The notes beneath the pieces are model-generated. The model did no database searches. It had not been told where the DNA came from and worked only from the letters and a program-made list of their open reading frames with translations. A stretch of 64,000 nt of DNA from Hyaloscypha bicolor E (Eukaryota; Ascomycota; Leotiomycetes; Helotiales; Hyaloscyphaceae), in contig NW_020194684.1 in assembly GCF_002865645.1 (NCBI RefSeq), positions 961,308 to 1,025,307 on the forward strand. Reading direction: 5' to 3'. Of the stretch, positions 9,820 to 22,585 are shown piece after piece (positions within the stretch are counted from its first letter, which is position 1; each line of letters opens with the position of its first letter). The position numbers were made by a program, and so were the translations under genes.

Positions 9820-12800
9820 CTAGAAACTCTCTAAAAAATACGAAAAATAATATTTCTCTCTAATTATATACAAATTCCCTAATTCGGCCTAGTACCAAAT
9901 TCCCAAATACTCTATATATCTATATTACTTCTAAAGTTTTAGTTATATACTAAAGGCTATAGCCTTTTATATATAACTTCTCTTCTTATAATATTTTTCT
10001 ATTCTATATATCTATTTCCTATCCTATCTATATTTGACCTATTTCTCTATATTTAATTATATAGTATTTATATTAATTAGATATTTGAGGATATTTATTA
10101 GCTTCGATTTTATTATAGAATTAGCAGAATTCGATTCTCTTTTAATTTATTTAACTTCTATAATCTCTTATTATTTATATATCTAGTAGAAGTATATTAT
10201 ATTAATTATTAGATACTTTTCTTAAGTAGTTTCTAATTTAATAAGATATTTATATAATAACTTCAAATCTATATAAATTACTAGTAATAGTTCTATTTCC
10301 AGTATTTTATTAATTATAAATTTGACTGAAGTACCTATATTAAAGCTATAAGCTATATTATAAAGTTCCGAAGCTAGAATACTTCTAATAATTCTCTTAT
10401 ATTTAGTAGAGAACTAGTAAATAATATTAGTATATTTAGTTCTATTTACTAGAACTAGAATATATCTGATTTAAAAAGAGAGATCTTTATTATTTATAAA
10501 TAAAGTATTTATAAAAACAATTAAATATAAGAACTTCTTTACTAGCTTTACAAATCTCAATTCTCTAGTAGTATTCTTAATTTGTTATTAAATATACTTA
10601 TTAAGTACTTTTATATTAGTTTCCGAAGATTTAATAGCTTGAGTAGTAATTAATAGATTATATAAAGCTTCTAGTTAGTAGACTAATATAATATATACTT
10701 CTCTAGTATATTAGATAATATATTAGTTCTTAATAGAGAGATTTTAACAAATAGTACTTCTATTACTTATAGTAGTAGTATTCTTTATAGAAATAGTTTA
10801 ATGGTTTTTATATTAGTATTTTTATATAAGAGTAATTCTAGTAGTATCTATATAGATAATATTTCTATTAAACTTGAAATTATAGTTAATAGTAAGGCAT
10901 TTATACTTCTTAGCTAAAAACTTAGCTTTTTAAAGCTTTAGTTACTTTATTTTTATAAAATTATTAGTTCTAATAAATAGAGTATTATTAGTTTAAAAGC
11001 TAATAATTTCAAAGAGTTATTTATTATAGAGAAGATAAGAGTTATAAATTAACTATTTTATAGAAAGCTTATTAATATAATAGAAATAATAAGTCTTAAA
11101 CTAATAGTTTCTAGCTTCTAGTATATTATATAATAGTTTTATAACCTTTAGAACCGAATTATTATTTAGATTTAGTTCTCTAGTAAACTTATAAAATAAG
11201 TTAATATAGAAATTATAATTAAGTAAGATTATTAATTAGATATAAGCTTATAAGATATTATAGAAATATAGTTCTATAATATCTATTATTATAATAGTAA
11301 TACTAAGAATAATTCTCTAGCTAATATATTAAATAGTAAGTAATTATATTAATACTATATATTTCTTACTATTATTATAAGTCTAGATACCTAGTCTCAA
11401 CTTCTTAAACTCTTTCTTTATATCTATATTCTTAATTTTATTAATAAACCAGAAATTGAAGATATATATCTATTTTAGTATTTGAGATCTGGAAATAACC
11501 TTAAATATATTCTTTTCTAGAAGGCTAGTAACTTTAATCTAATAGAAGTTCTTATATAGGTTATTATCTTATAGAAATACTATAATATCCGGGTTTTTAT
11601 AAAAATATCTTTTATTATACTTTAATAAAATAGTAGAAATAGTAAAAGAAATTATATCTGTATTACTTTCGGCTTTACTATAAAGTTCAGAAATAGATTC
11701 AGGTTTAGGGCTATTAGTAATAACCTTAATATCTCTTATATAAAAAGGCTTTATAGAGATTAAATAGAAAGTAGTATTATTATATAATAGAGCTAGTATA
11801 TAGTTTTTTCTATTAATAGCTACTAGCTTATATAGCTTATCCTAACTACCAGGTTAATTAGTATTTCTTTTATACTATATAAGAATATCCGAATTTAAAA
11901 GAAGTTTATAAATATTAGTAATACTGAAACTATTTCGGGTATTTAGAGTATTTGTAATCTGGTATCTAGCTTAAAGCTTCTGAATTTCTACTATTACTTT
12001 CTTAAATACTACTAATTACTATAATATAGTTAATAATAAGGTATTATATTCGGTTATTTAGAATAAAGTACTATAAACTAAAAGAATTAAAATAATACTA
12101 TTAGGTTTAGCAGAATTATTAATAGCTTTAAAAGCTATTTAGAATATAATATTCTTATTAATTCTATTAATTTTAGCTATAATAATAAGATAAGTATATT
12201 AAATTTGACTATAGTAGTATTCTATAATTCTAATAGAACTATAGGCTTCTATAAAGACGATTTTGACTTTAGTTTCTATAGTATTTATAAGCTAAGTAAA
12301 CTTCTTACTAGTAAACTGCTTTCTAATATCTATTATAATCTAATTAGAAAGGCCTAAATAGATATTAATTTAATACTACTTTAGAGTATTTCAAGTATAT
12401 AATATACTAATATTTTAAAGCTATTAGCCAGCTTAATATCTAGTACCTTTATTAATAATATAAAGTATAAGCTTACCGGAAATATAGAAAATATTAATAA
12501 TAATAAAGTAGTTAAAACTAATATTATTTTTTAGGTTAAATTTAAATTATTCTAGTAATTATCCGAATTTCTAGTATTATTTATAATACTTTATAAGATA
12601 TTTAAAAGCTTCTATATTAATATTATAGCCTATTTATTCTAGTATATTTCGAAGCTTACTAATAAATAGATAACTAAAATAATAATATAGATATTATAAT
12701 TTGATTTCTATAAAAAAGTAAAAATTATAAATAAAGAATTCGGAAATAAAGCTTTATAGAATAGTATTTTAAAATAGAAAAAAGTATCTAAAATATTATA

Positions 12801-15515
12801 TTACAGATATAAAATATTTATTAGAAATAATAAGATAATTAGTAAGATTATTGAAATAGACTTCTAGCTTATTTATATTAGCTAAGCTAAATAAAAATAA
12901 AGTTTTTATAAATATAATATAGAATTATACTTATTTAATTAGTATTTTTACTATTACAGATCTAATAAAGAATATAGATTTAATACTAAACTAAATATTA
13001 ACTTGACTTTTAGTAGTTTTATTAAGTTAAATATTACTATTAGTCTACTATAAAGCTTGAAATTAGTTAGAACTAGTAGTTGAGAATCTAGAGGCTCCGG
13101 TATTAATTATAACTTTATAAAAGTAGTAAATATTATATCTTAATATATTATTAACTATAAATATCTAAATATCTTTTATTTATTTAATAGGCTTTAAGAT
13201 ATAGTTTTTATCTATTATCTAATATATAAGAAAAAGAGAAATAAGATTATCTATAAAAGTATTAATTATAGGAATAGTAAAAGTAGAAACTATAGAAATA
13301 GCTAGAAAGCTTTTAATAGAAATAAAATAGAAATTAAAGTAATATTTCTTTTTTTTATCTGTTTCTACTAATAAGGCTTTAAAAGTATTATCTATTAGTT
13401 TGTTTTTATTACTCTTATTATTCTCTTTTTCTTTAAATTCGGTAATATACTATATATAAGTACTACTAAAGTATTTATTAAAGTTATAAGTATTTCAAGA
13501 TCTAAATTAGTAAATATTTCTATCTTTAAATCAAGCTTTTTGAGTCTCTTATTTCTCTAATATATGTTTCTATAAGTAGTATTTAGGTCTCTTATATATA
13601 AAATATAACTTTAGAATATAATTATTATAATTATAGGATTTAAAGTAATTATTACAGGTTCCGAAGTTATAGTTAGATCTATATTAACGATTTCCGAATA
13701 AATAGTAGTTTGAAAGATTTTAAGAATAGTATTATTAATTAGTAAAGTAGATTTCGGTAATAATTTATTACTTTTTCTTATAGGTAGTAATAGATAATTA
13801 GAGTTTATTAATAAGCTAGCTGAGATTATTAGAAGAGTCTGAGATTATATATTAGTATACTAGTAAGCTTTAATAAAAAATAATAATCTTATTATATAGG
13901 AATTCGGTACTTTATAAAACAGAAATAAAGCTATACTATAATTTATATAGGTTATTAATTAGTATTTGAATAAGCTTAAATATTGTCTTTTCAGGGTTTT
14001 TTACTATTATAATTACTAAGATAATAGTATTTCATTTATCTAAATTTCAATAATAGAAACCGGGACTTTTAAAAAAGCTATAGATATTTATATAGGCTTC
14101 TTTATATATACGGCTTGAAAGCTAGTTATTATAGAAGTAGTCTTATACTAGTTCCTTTAATATAGTAGAAAAAGCTCTTACTAGTACCTCTTTTAGAAGC
14201 TCTATATATTAGTAAATATTAAGGAAGATAGTAAATTTATAATTGAAACTATTATTAGTTCTATTATATTTCTATATTTCGGAATATATTTTTACTATTT
14301 CTCTAATAAGCTTTCTAGCAGAAATAGTAGATATTAATTAATAGTAGTTCGGGTTTAGTAGTAATACTAGTAATAGTAAAGATAGAAGTAGTAGATACTT
14401 TTAATTTAAAGAAGATAGATAAATAGCTTGATTTCTTAACTGAGATTATCTAGTTCTTTTATATCTAGTTCTATTTAAAATAAAATAAATTAATATAATA
14501 GATCTCTAAAGAAGATCTGTTCTAATTAAATTATTATTAATAATATTAGCTTTATTCTATATATTCTTTATTTCTTTTTAGGTAAGATTAATAAAGAATT
14601 ATATAATAGTAAGATTTCTATAATTCTATTTAATATAAATACTACTATACCGAAGTTAGGCTTAAAGATTTTATATAAATATATAATTAATTAGATTATA
14701 TATTATAATATCGAAGTTTTTAAAGTTATTCTAAAATAGATTTTATAGATTATTATTACTCTTTCTATATAAGATATACTAATATATCTTAATAGTTATA
14801 TATTTCTAAAGTTCAGTTTTTATTATAGTTACTAAATTAATACTATTCTCTCATTTCTTAATTAGTTTCTTTCTCTTATTAGTATCTATACTAAACCGAG
14901 TTCAGATTCTCTCTAGTATATATATATATATAGTTTGTAGTAAAAAGGGTTTAAAGGTAAAGTAGTTTATAGTAGGTTTATAGAAAGAGTTTAGTAGTAA
15001 AGGTATCCAGATATCTGGTTTAGATACTAGATATCTAATAGAATATTAAAATAAATATTTTGCCCTTAAATATTTTATCTATAATAAGAAATTTAGGAAG
15101 TGAAATATTATAATTCCGGAAGGGTCTAAAGCTTAAAGAACTTAATTTAATAGTAAAATCGAAGTAGTAATTAAAGAGCTTTAAAGGTATATATAGGATA
15201 TATATTTCAGAAAGAGGGTTCTATAGATATAAGTATTATATAAATGGAAAAGATAGTTTCTAAGAAGGTAGTTTTAGAGCTAAAAGAAGTTGGTTTTAAA
15301 GAATAGTAGAAGTTAAATAGATAGATAGTTAAATAGCTAACTGCTTATTAATTAGTAAGAGCTAGATATCTTTTCTATAGGCTACCGAATACTTTTATAA
15401 AGTTAATAAGTAGTTCCCCTTTTTAATATAGAATAGACTAGATTTGTTTTAGGCTATTAAATACTTTTAGAACTAATCTAAAATCTTTTCTGATTTATAT
15501 ATATAAACTAATTAG
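9820..15515 (-). pseudogene. Copia 1 gag-pol pseudogene
   Basis: It is recognised by alignment to copia 2 in the opposite orientation. An RNase H-like segment lies near 9,990-10,490, at the leftmost end as expected for a minus-strand copia. A gag zinc-finger-like block lies near 13,560-13,620, with its Cys codons changed to Tyr (TGT to TAT). Stops occur in all frames. The order gag, protease, integrase, RT, RNase H is inferred from the copia family and from copia 2. Confidence 0.78.
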
Positions 15516-15813
15516 TATTAGTTTACTAGTAATATATAATACTATTATATAGATATAAAAATACTAGTTATATTAGTTAGTAAAGTTATTATTATTCAGA
15601 AGTAAGAATTATAGTATTATAGTATTAATATATAATTCCTAAATCTGCTAAGCCTAAAGGAATCTAGTCTACTAGTCAAGTTACTAATAGGATATGAGGT
15701 TATATAACTATATCCTATATTTCATATCCTATATCTTATATCCTATTACCTATATCCTATATCTGTATTCTATAACTATATATATAACTTCTAAAGAAAT
15801 AGCTATACTAATA
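15516..15813 (-). repeat. Copia 1 right (5') LTR
   Basis: 298 bp, the same length as the left LTR. It is followed by the second ATATC target copy. Confidence 0.88.
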
Positions 15814-15818
15814 ATATC

Positions 15819-15869
15819 TCTAATATCTAGTAAGGTATTTCAGATACCGGATATCTAGAAATTATAATA
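15819..15869 (-). repeat. Gypsy A left LTR, inner remainder
   Basis: It continues the LTR after the copia insertion, including ATTTCAGATACCGGATATC, which also occurs in the right LTR of A near 22,550-22,572. Confidence 0.7.
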
Positions 15870-18800
15870 TTTTTTTTTATAATAAGCTTATTTCCGAGCT
15901 TTATAAAAGCTATTAATTTATCTAATTTTATATTATATTTTTTCCTAAAATAAAACTAATATCTCGAATATAAATATTATATATAAAAAACTAATACCTT
16001 TACTATATAACTTAAAAGAATTTATTATTATTTCTATATAATTCTAAATAAATATTATTTTTTATATAGTCTAGCTAGTATTATAAGTTTTATAAAAGTT
16101 CTAATATATTAATATTATTATTATAGAAACGTTATAAAATCAGGAAACTATTATTTAGTACTAAAGTTAGATATTATATTAAATCTTTATTCTAACTAAT
16201 TTACTAAATTCTATATTTTAGCTTATTTCTTATTAGTTTAGTTATAATAACTTATTTAATACTATATTCTTATTTATTATTTTCTAGTATTAATAAAGGC
16301 AGTTTCGGATTTACTTAATCTAGTAAAGAATTTTAGAGGTCTTTTTATAGCTTCTTTATATAGAAAACTAGATATATTTTTATAGTTTCTAGTAATTTTA
16401 GAAGAAATAAATAGCTATATTATTCCAGAATTTTAAATAGGTCTTTTATTTAGTTCTCTAGCTTCTAGTTTAAATAATTGGATTTCTAGTACTTTATAAT
16501 AACTTATATTTTATTCCCGACTTTGAAATTAATTAAATAATAGTATTTATTAGCTTATATTATATATTATTTCTATACTTATTTTATATAGCCTTAAATA
16601 AATTACTATAATTTATATAATTAATTTACTAATACTTTAGCTTTATTTTTATTTAGCTTCTCTTTAAATAAGTTAGCTTTAATAGAGAAGTTCTAGTTTA
16701 GAGAAATATAAGGCTTATAGCCTTTTTTTAGTTATAAATAAGAATTAGCTAATAGTTTTATATTAAAAGAAGGCTTATTAATAATTAATTATAATAACTT
16801 ATTTATTTTAATTATTTTAGTAATAATTAATATATAAATATAATCTCTAATTAAAATACTAATTAATAATCTCTATTTATTTATTTATTTATTTAGAAAT
16901 AATTAGTTATTAAAACCTTAAGCTTTATACTAATTCTTATATAGAATTCGCTCGAAAAATTAGATATAAATTAAAGTTCCTAATTTAATATAATTATTTC
17001 TGAAATATCTATTTAGTATATTATATAAAGTAAAAATAAAAATACTAGCTATTTAGCTATAATTATATCTTATATAGAAATTGTAATTAGATATTTTAGA
17101 TAAGTAATTTATAAATATAGTAATTATATTATAGCCCGATTTGCTTTTTAGATAGCTTTTAAAGTCTATAATAATATATTATTAGAAGTAATTAGAAATT
17201 AGAAGAAAATAAAATAAATCAGGCTTTTTATTTCTAGATATATATAATTTTCTATAAGTATAGTAATTACTATAGTATTAATTAATATTCTTATTTATAA
17301 ATAGCTAGTAATATTACTTCTTTAATAGCTAATAGAGTTTTATATATCTAGAATATCTAGAAAAGAGTTTATATATACTTTATAAATTAGAGTAGTTTAT
17401 AAAAGTAATTCGGAAGTTATTTTATTTTTTATAATATAAAAAAAAACTATTTTATAATATTCAGATATTACTTTTAACTTAAGCTATTATATATAGCTTT
17501 TCTAGATCTAGTAATATATAATTATTCTATAGAATCTTATTTATAAGTTATAAACTACTATACTTAATAAGAGCTTCTAATAATACTTTTATAGGAACTA
17601 TTATAATAAAGTTTATTAATAAAGCTTCTAAAAAAATACTTTTTTCTAGAGGAATTATATTTCTAATAAAGGTATTTTTTTTTTCGAAAAGTCTTTAGTA
17701 TATACTTGGTTTTTAAAGCCGAATTCCGGATTAAATAAGCCGACTTTATATAATATTATTATAAGCTATAAGTTATAGATAATTTCCGAATTAATCTTAT
17801 TTTTAAAGAGAAGTATTTGAGTTTATAGCTTCTCTTTAATCTAGCTTTAAATATTTACTTTATTCTAGTTTTATAATAAAATACTTATTTATTTATTTAA
17901 TTTTCTAGAATAATATATAAGCTTAAAATAATAATAGAATAGAAGTTTAGTTTATCTAGCTTATTAAAAAAAGAGCTTCTTAGTAGTTATAAAGTATTCT
18001 AAGATATAATAATTAGAATAGATTTTAAAAGAAGTATTCTAAAGGCTCTTTAGTTTAACTTTCTATTTTTTTAATATTTATATTATAGTAAGTATTTCTT
18101 TATTATATATATTATAATTAAGCTTTATTAGAAATATAATTTTAGAAAAATAAGCTATAGAATACTAAAAACCTATTTCTGGGTTTTATTAAAAAAGTAA
18201 ATTAATAATTATTTCTTTAAATATAATTATTTCTATTATTATAAATAAATCTAGATTATAGTATTATAGAATTAGAATAAAAATTATAGCTTTTTTTAAA
18301 TAGAGAAAAGCCTTTTAATATTACTCGAATTATTTAAAGAAAATATTCTTTTTTATAAATAAAATAAGAAATCTAATAATTTATTTATACTTTCTAATAA
18401 AGTATTTATAAAAGTTATAGAAACCGAGAAAGAATTATATATCCTTAATTATTTTTAAAGATTATTAGTTATATATTACTTTAATTTTATTAGAATCTAT
18501 TTTAATACTAGATATAAAAATAATAAAGCCTAAATATTTTATATATATAATTTAAATTCCGATTTCTTAATATTTACTTAAAGGCTAGTAAGATATAAAT
18601 AGCCTAGTACTTTTTATATATACTTTTTATATTTTACTAGATTCTTTAAATAAATAAAAATATTATTAAAATATATTATATAAAAGTTATCTAGATATTT
18701 AAAAAGTATATTATTTATATAATATTAATATATAGCCAAACTATTTATAAGGCTTTTCTAGAAAACATTATATTTATATATTTTATAATAGATATAGAAT

Positions 18801-21800
18801 ATTATTAGCTTTTAAGAGTTCGGATTTATAGCTATATAATAGAAAGTTTAGTAAATATCTAATTTAGTATAAATCTTAGCTTTAGATAATTAATTTAAAG
18901 TCTTATTAATAAGTAAAAAGAGATATTAATTCTTTCGAGTAATATTATTTAGATAATAGAAATTAATATAAAAGTATAAACTTCTATTTGCTTTCTTTAT
19001 AAAAAGAACTAGTAAAATAAAAGAAGCCTAATTAGTTTTAATAAAGCTTTTAGCCAGATTATTTTCTAAGAAATACTTGATTTCTAGAAGCTCTTAAATA
19101 AAATATTACTAGAGGAATTAATATCTAATATTCTCGGTTTCTTTTAAGCCTTTAATCTAAATCTTATAATTATATAATTTATAAAAAAGAAAAGTATTAG
19201 ATTTCTTTTTAGTAAAAATAGAAATATATTTCTTAAGTTCTAGAAATAATATTCTTTATAGCTACTAAAGCTTTATTTCTTCTAGTTATTAATTCTCTGA
19301 ACTAGAAATAGCTTTTTTCCCCCGAGTTTTAAGCTTTTTATTAATCTTATAAATAGAGATTTAACTAATAATAATATTTTTTCTTTTAGTTATATAATTA
19401 AATACTATAGAAATAAGAATAACTAGATCTAATATTTACTTTTTATTAAGAACCTTTTTCTATTTCTTTAGCTTTTATTTGGGTATTATATTTTAATTAA
19501 GCTATAGAAGCTTCTTTTCTATAGTTTTATATAATTTTCTTTAATTAGTCCGAAAAAAGAAAAATTATTTAAGAATAAAAGATTTCTAGAAATAGCTTAT
19601 AATAGAATATTATTAATTAATATTCTTTTAATACTTTTTATTAGATTACTTTTCTAGCTATTACTATAAAATACTAATAATATAACTAAATTATAAGCTT
19701 GTTTCTTTTAGCTATATAAGTCTATTTTTTCTATAATTAATTAAAATATTAATATATATTACTTATTTTCTATTAAGAATAATATTATAAGCTTTAAAAT
19801 TTAGAATAATTATAAATATATTAATATTTTATTTATTAATTAAAAATAAAATTTCTATATATTTCTTAATAAACTTAGCTAGCCTTTTATTAAAACTATA
19901 TATAGTATAAAGTAAAAAAAGAAGTTATAATTCTATTTCTAAGAATTATTTTATAAGCTAAATAAGTTTTATATTAATAAAAGTATAACTATTAGCTCTA
20001 GTATTATTTAAAAAAAAGACTTAATTCTTAATCTATTTATAGTAATAATATAAGATATTATAAGAATATTTCCTTTTATTAGATAAGTTAAGTTAGTTTC
20101 TACTAAATCTATACTATAAGCCCTTAAAATAAAGGCTTTCTTTAGAGGTACTTGTTTTCTGGTTTTATATTAGAATTAGAGCTTAAATTCTCTAAATACT
20201 TTATTAGAATAATATATTCTAGTAAAATAGAAACTAAGCCTGGCTTAATTCTAGAAAGAGCTATTTTAGTTTCCTTATTATATAAAACCGGATAATATCT
20301 AATATAGTAGCTAAACTTATTATAATTAAAATATTTAATAATTAAAAGATTCTCGGTTTTTATAGAATATTACTTATATTTATAAAAGAATATATATTTA
20401 ATAAAAGTAGTTAATATATGCTTTTTAGGCTCTTCTTTAGAAATATACTTTTTAGAAATATATAAGAATATAATACTAGAAGTAAACTTAATTAGAATAG
20501 CTTCTATTTTTTAATATTTTTTAGTTTTCTTATATATAGCTTTAATTTACTAATTATTAGTAATATAATACCAAGTAAAGTAAATAGTATTAATAAAAGA
20601 ATTATTATAATATATATATACTAATTTCTAGAGCTTTAATAAAAACTTCTTATTTAGTTTATATTTAATATCTTAAAAACTAATACTGCTTTCTATAAAT
20701 AATTATAAAAAAAGAATATAGAATTCTTAAAATACTTAACTAGAATATATTTAAAATTTACTAAAGTTATAATAAATATTCTATATCTTATTAGAATTAG
20801 AATATAGCTTTTTTAAATAAAAATAAAACTCTAAGAACTAATAATACTAATTCGAACTATTTTTATTTATATAAGAATTAGTTAGAATAAGAATATTACT
20901 AGTAAGTTTATTAGAAATATTAATAATCTTAAGATTTTCTAAAAAAATATAAATTAGTATTTCTTTATAGCTTATTCTTAATCTAAACTAGCTAGTTATT
21001 AAAAATAATATAATCTCTAGTAAAAAGAATTAAATCTGGAAGCTTAATAATTCTAGTATCTCTAAAAAAAAGTATAAGATATAAGAGATTCTAAATAGAA
21101 ATAGATAAGAGATAGTTCGGAATTCTTTAAAAAAGAATTCAAAGTAGCCGGAATTATAAGAATAGTAGAAGTAGTATAATAGGGATATAAAACACGAAGT
21201 AATATAGATAGTAGAATAGGCTTCTATAGTATGGGATTATAATTATATACGAGTGAGGCGCGGAATTAGAGAGTAAAGGTTAATTATTAGTTTCTAAGAA
21301 CTAAAAAGGAGAGAGGGGTAATATAAGAGGACTGCGGACTATATAGATATCCGGAGGTTATATAATAGAACTATATAATTAGGAAAGAAATTCCTACTAT
21401 AGTAGCTAAAGCTATTATAAGCTAATTTATTATAACTATATAGTATTTAATATTATTCTTAAGTTTAGTATTATAAAACTTAATATTCTTAAGAATAGCT
21501 TTATTAAAACTATATAGTATTTAATATTATTCTTAAGTTTAGTATTATAAAACTTGGTATTCTTAAGAATAGCTTTATTATAACTATAAGTATTCTTATA
21601 TAAAATAGTTCTTTAGATATTTTTCTAGTAGCTTTTTATAATAATATTAATATTTAAAAGCAAGATATAGGATTTCTTAGTCTATTTATATAACTTTCTA
21701 GTAATAATATAATTATTAGTTTCTAGAAGCTTTATAATAAAAATAGAAGATTCTATTTCTATAAATTTATTTATAAATTCTCTAGAAATATTAATAGAAT

Positions 21801-22311
21801 ATTTGGTTTAGAAAGAGCTACTAATAGAATAACCTAAACTAGTAAAAGCTTTATTAGAAGCCTTAATAGAAGTTAATATAATTCCTGGTTATATAATATT
21901 CTAAAAAATTAATTTATTATATTTTTTCTTTATTATATTCTTTCTAGTAATCTTATTACTAGTATATATATAAAGTCTATAAGGTTATAAAATAGGGCTT
22001 GAGAATAGTAGTTAAGTTACTAGCCTATAGATATTTATTATTCTAGAATTTAATTAAAGAATAGCCTTTATTTAAAGTTCTTTAATTTTCGGGTTTTTAG
22101 AGAAATTTCTAATATATTATTAGTATATATTTATAAAAATATAAATATCTGATTTCTCTAAAAGTTCTAAAGCTTTTTACTTTTATTATTTTAGAATCTA
22201 TTACTTATATTTCTAAAATTCTATTATTTTAGTAGTATTTATATTATTAATAGTTCTGAATTAGTTTATTTGAAATTCTCTATAAAATTAAAGAAAATAA
22301 AATTTAAATAC
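15870..22311 (-). pseudogene. Gypsy A gag-pol pseudogene
   Basis: It is collinear with the interior of gypsy B at lower identity, with C-to-T and G-to-A differences throughout. The end of the reverse-transcriptase region (F-L-G-F...N-F-Y block) lies around 18.3-18.5 kb and gag lies toward 21-22 kb, so coding runs on the minus strand. A 70-bp tandem duplication is present near 21,440-21,590 where B has a single copy. Stops are present in all frames. Confidence 0.78.
21149..21401. other. Non-homologous segment inside gypsy A
   Basis: About 253 bp with a more balanced composition than its surroundings replaces about 10 bp of the B copy. GTAGC stands at both borders (21,144-21,148 and 21,402-21,406). 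B already carries two GTAGC copies at the corresponding site, so this need not be a target duplication. No terminal repeats or coding signal are visible. Confidence 0.5.
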
Positions 22312-22585
22312 TATTATAAATATAGTATTTAGGGCTTAGAAAAGAAAATATAAGATCTTTTATAAAGACGATTTAAAGCTAAGAAAGAGAAAATTAGAAT
22401 ATAAGAGTCTATAAAAGAATATATATATCCTATAATATACTAGTTCCGAAAGAACTTAGTTTTCTAAATATCTCTAGTATATTTCAAATATATTTCTCTA
22501 ATAAAGCAACTATATTATATATATTTAGAAGATATCTAATATCTAATAAGACATTTCAGATACCGGATATCTAGAAATTATAATA
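22312..22585 (-). repeat. Gypsy A right (5') LTR
   Basis: About 274 bp; starts TATTATAAATATAGTATTTAG and aligns with the 303-bp LTRs of gypsy B, with strong C-to-T change. Confidence 0.8.

Larger units (their letters stand above)
9522..15813 (-). mobile_element. Ty1/copia LTR retrotransposon 1 (RIP-degraded)
   Basis: Two 298-bp LTRs (9,522-9,819 and 15,516-15,813) enclose a 5.7-kb interior. The target duplication ATATC is at 9,517-9,521 and 15,814-15,818. The host site lies in the LTR of gypsy A: the uninterrupted motif CTAAATATCTCTAGTAT is present in element B. The interior is the reverse complement of copia 2, so it is coded on the minus strand. Confidence 0.9.
9361..22585 (-). mobile_element. 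Ty3/gypsy LTR retrotransposon A, interrupted by copia element 1
   Basis: This element belongs to the same family as element B (47,866-54,618): the LTRs and most of the interior align collinearly, but A is far more AT-shifted. The left LTR (9,361-9,521 resuming at 15,819-15,869) is split by the copia element at 9,522-15,813. The right LTR is 22,312-22,585. The pol frames run on the minus strand. The left LTR is about 60 bp shorter than the right because a central piece is missing. No clear target duplication is left at its outer ends. Confidence 0.82.
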
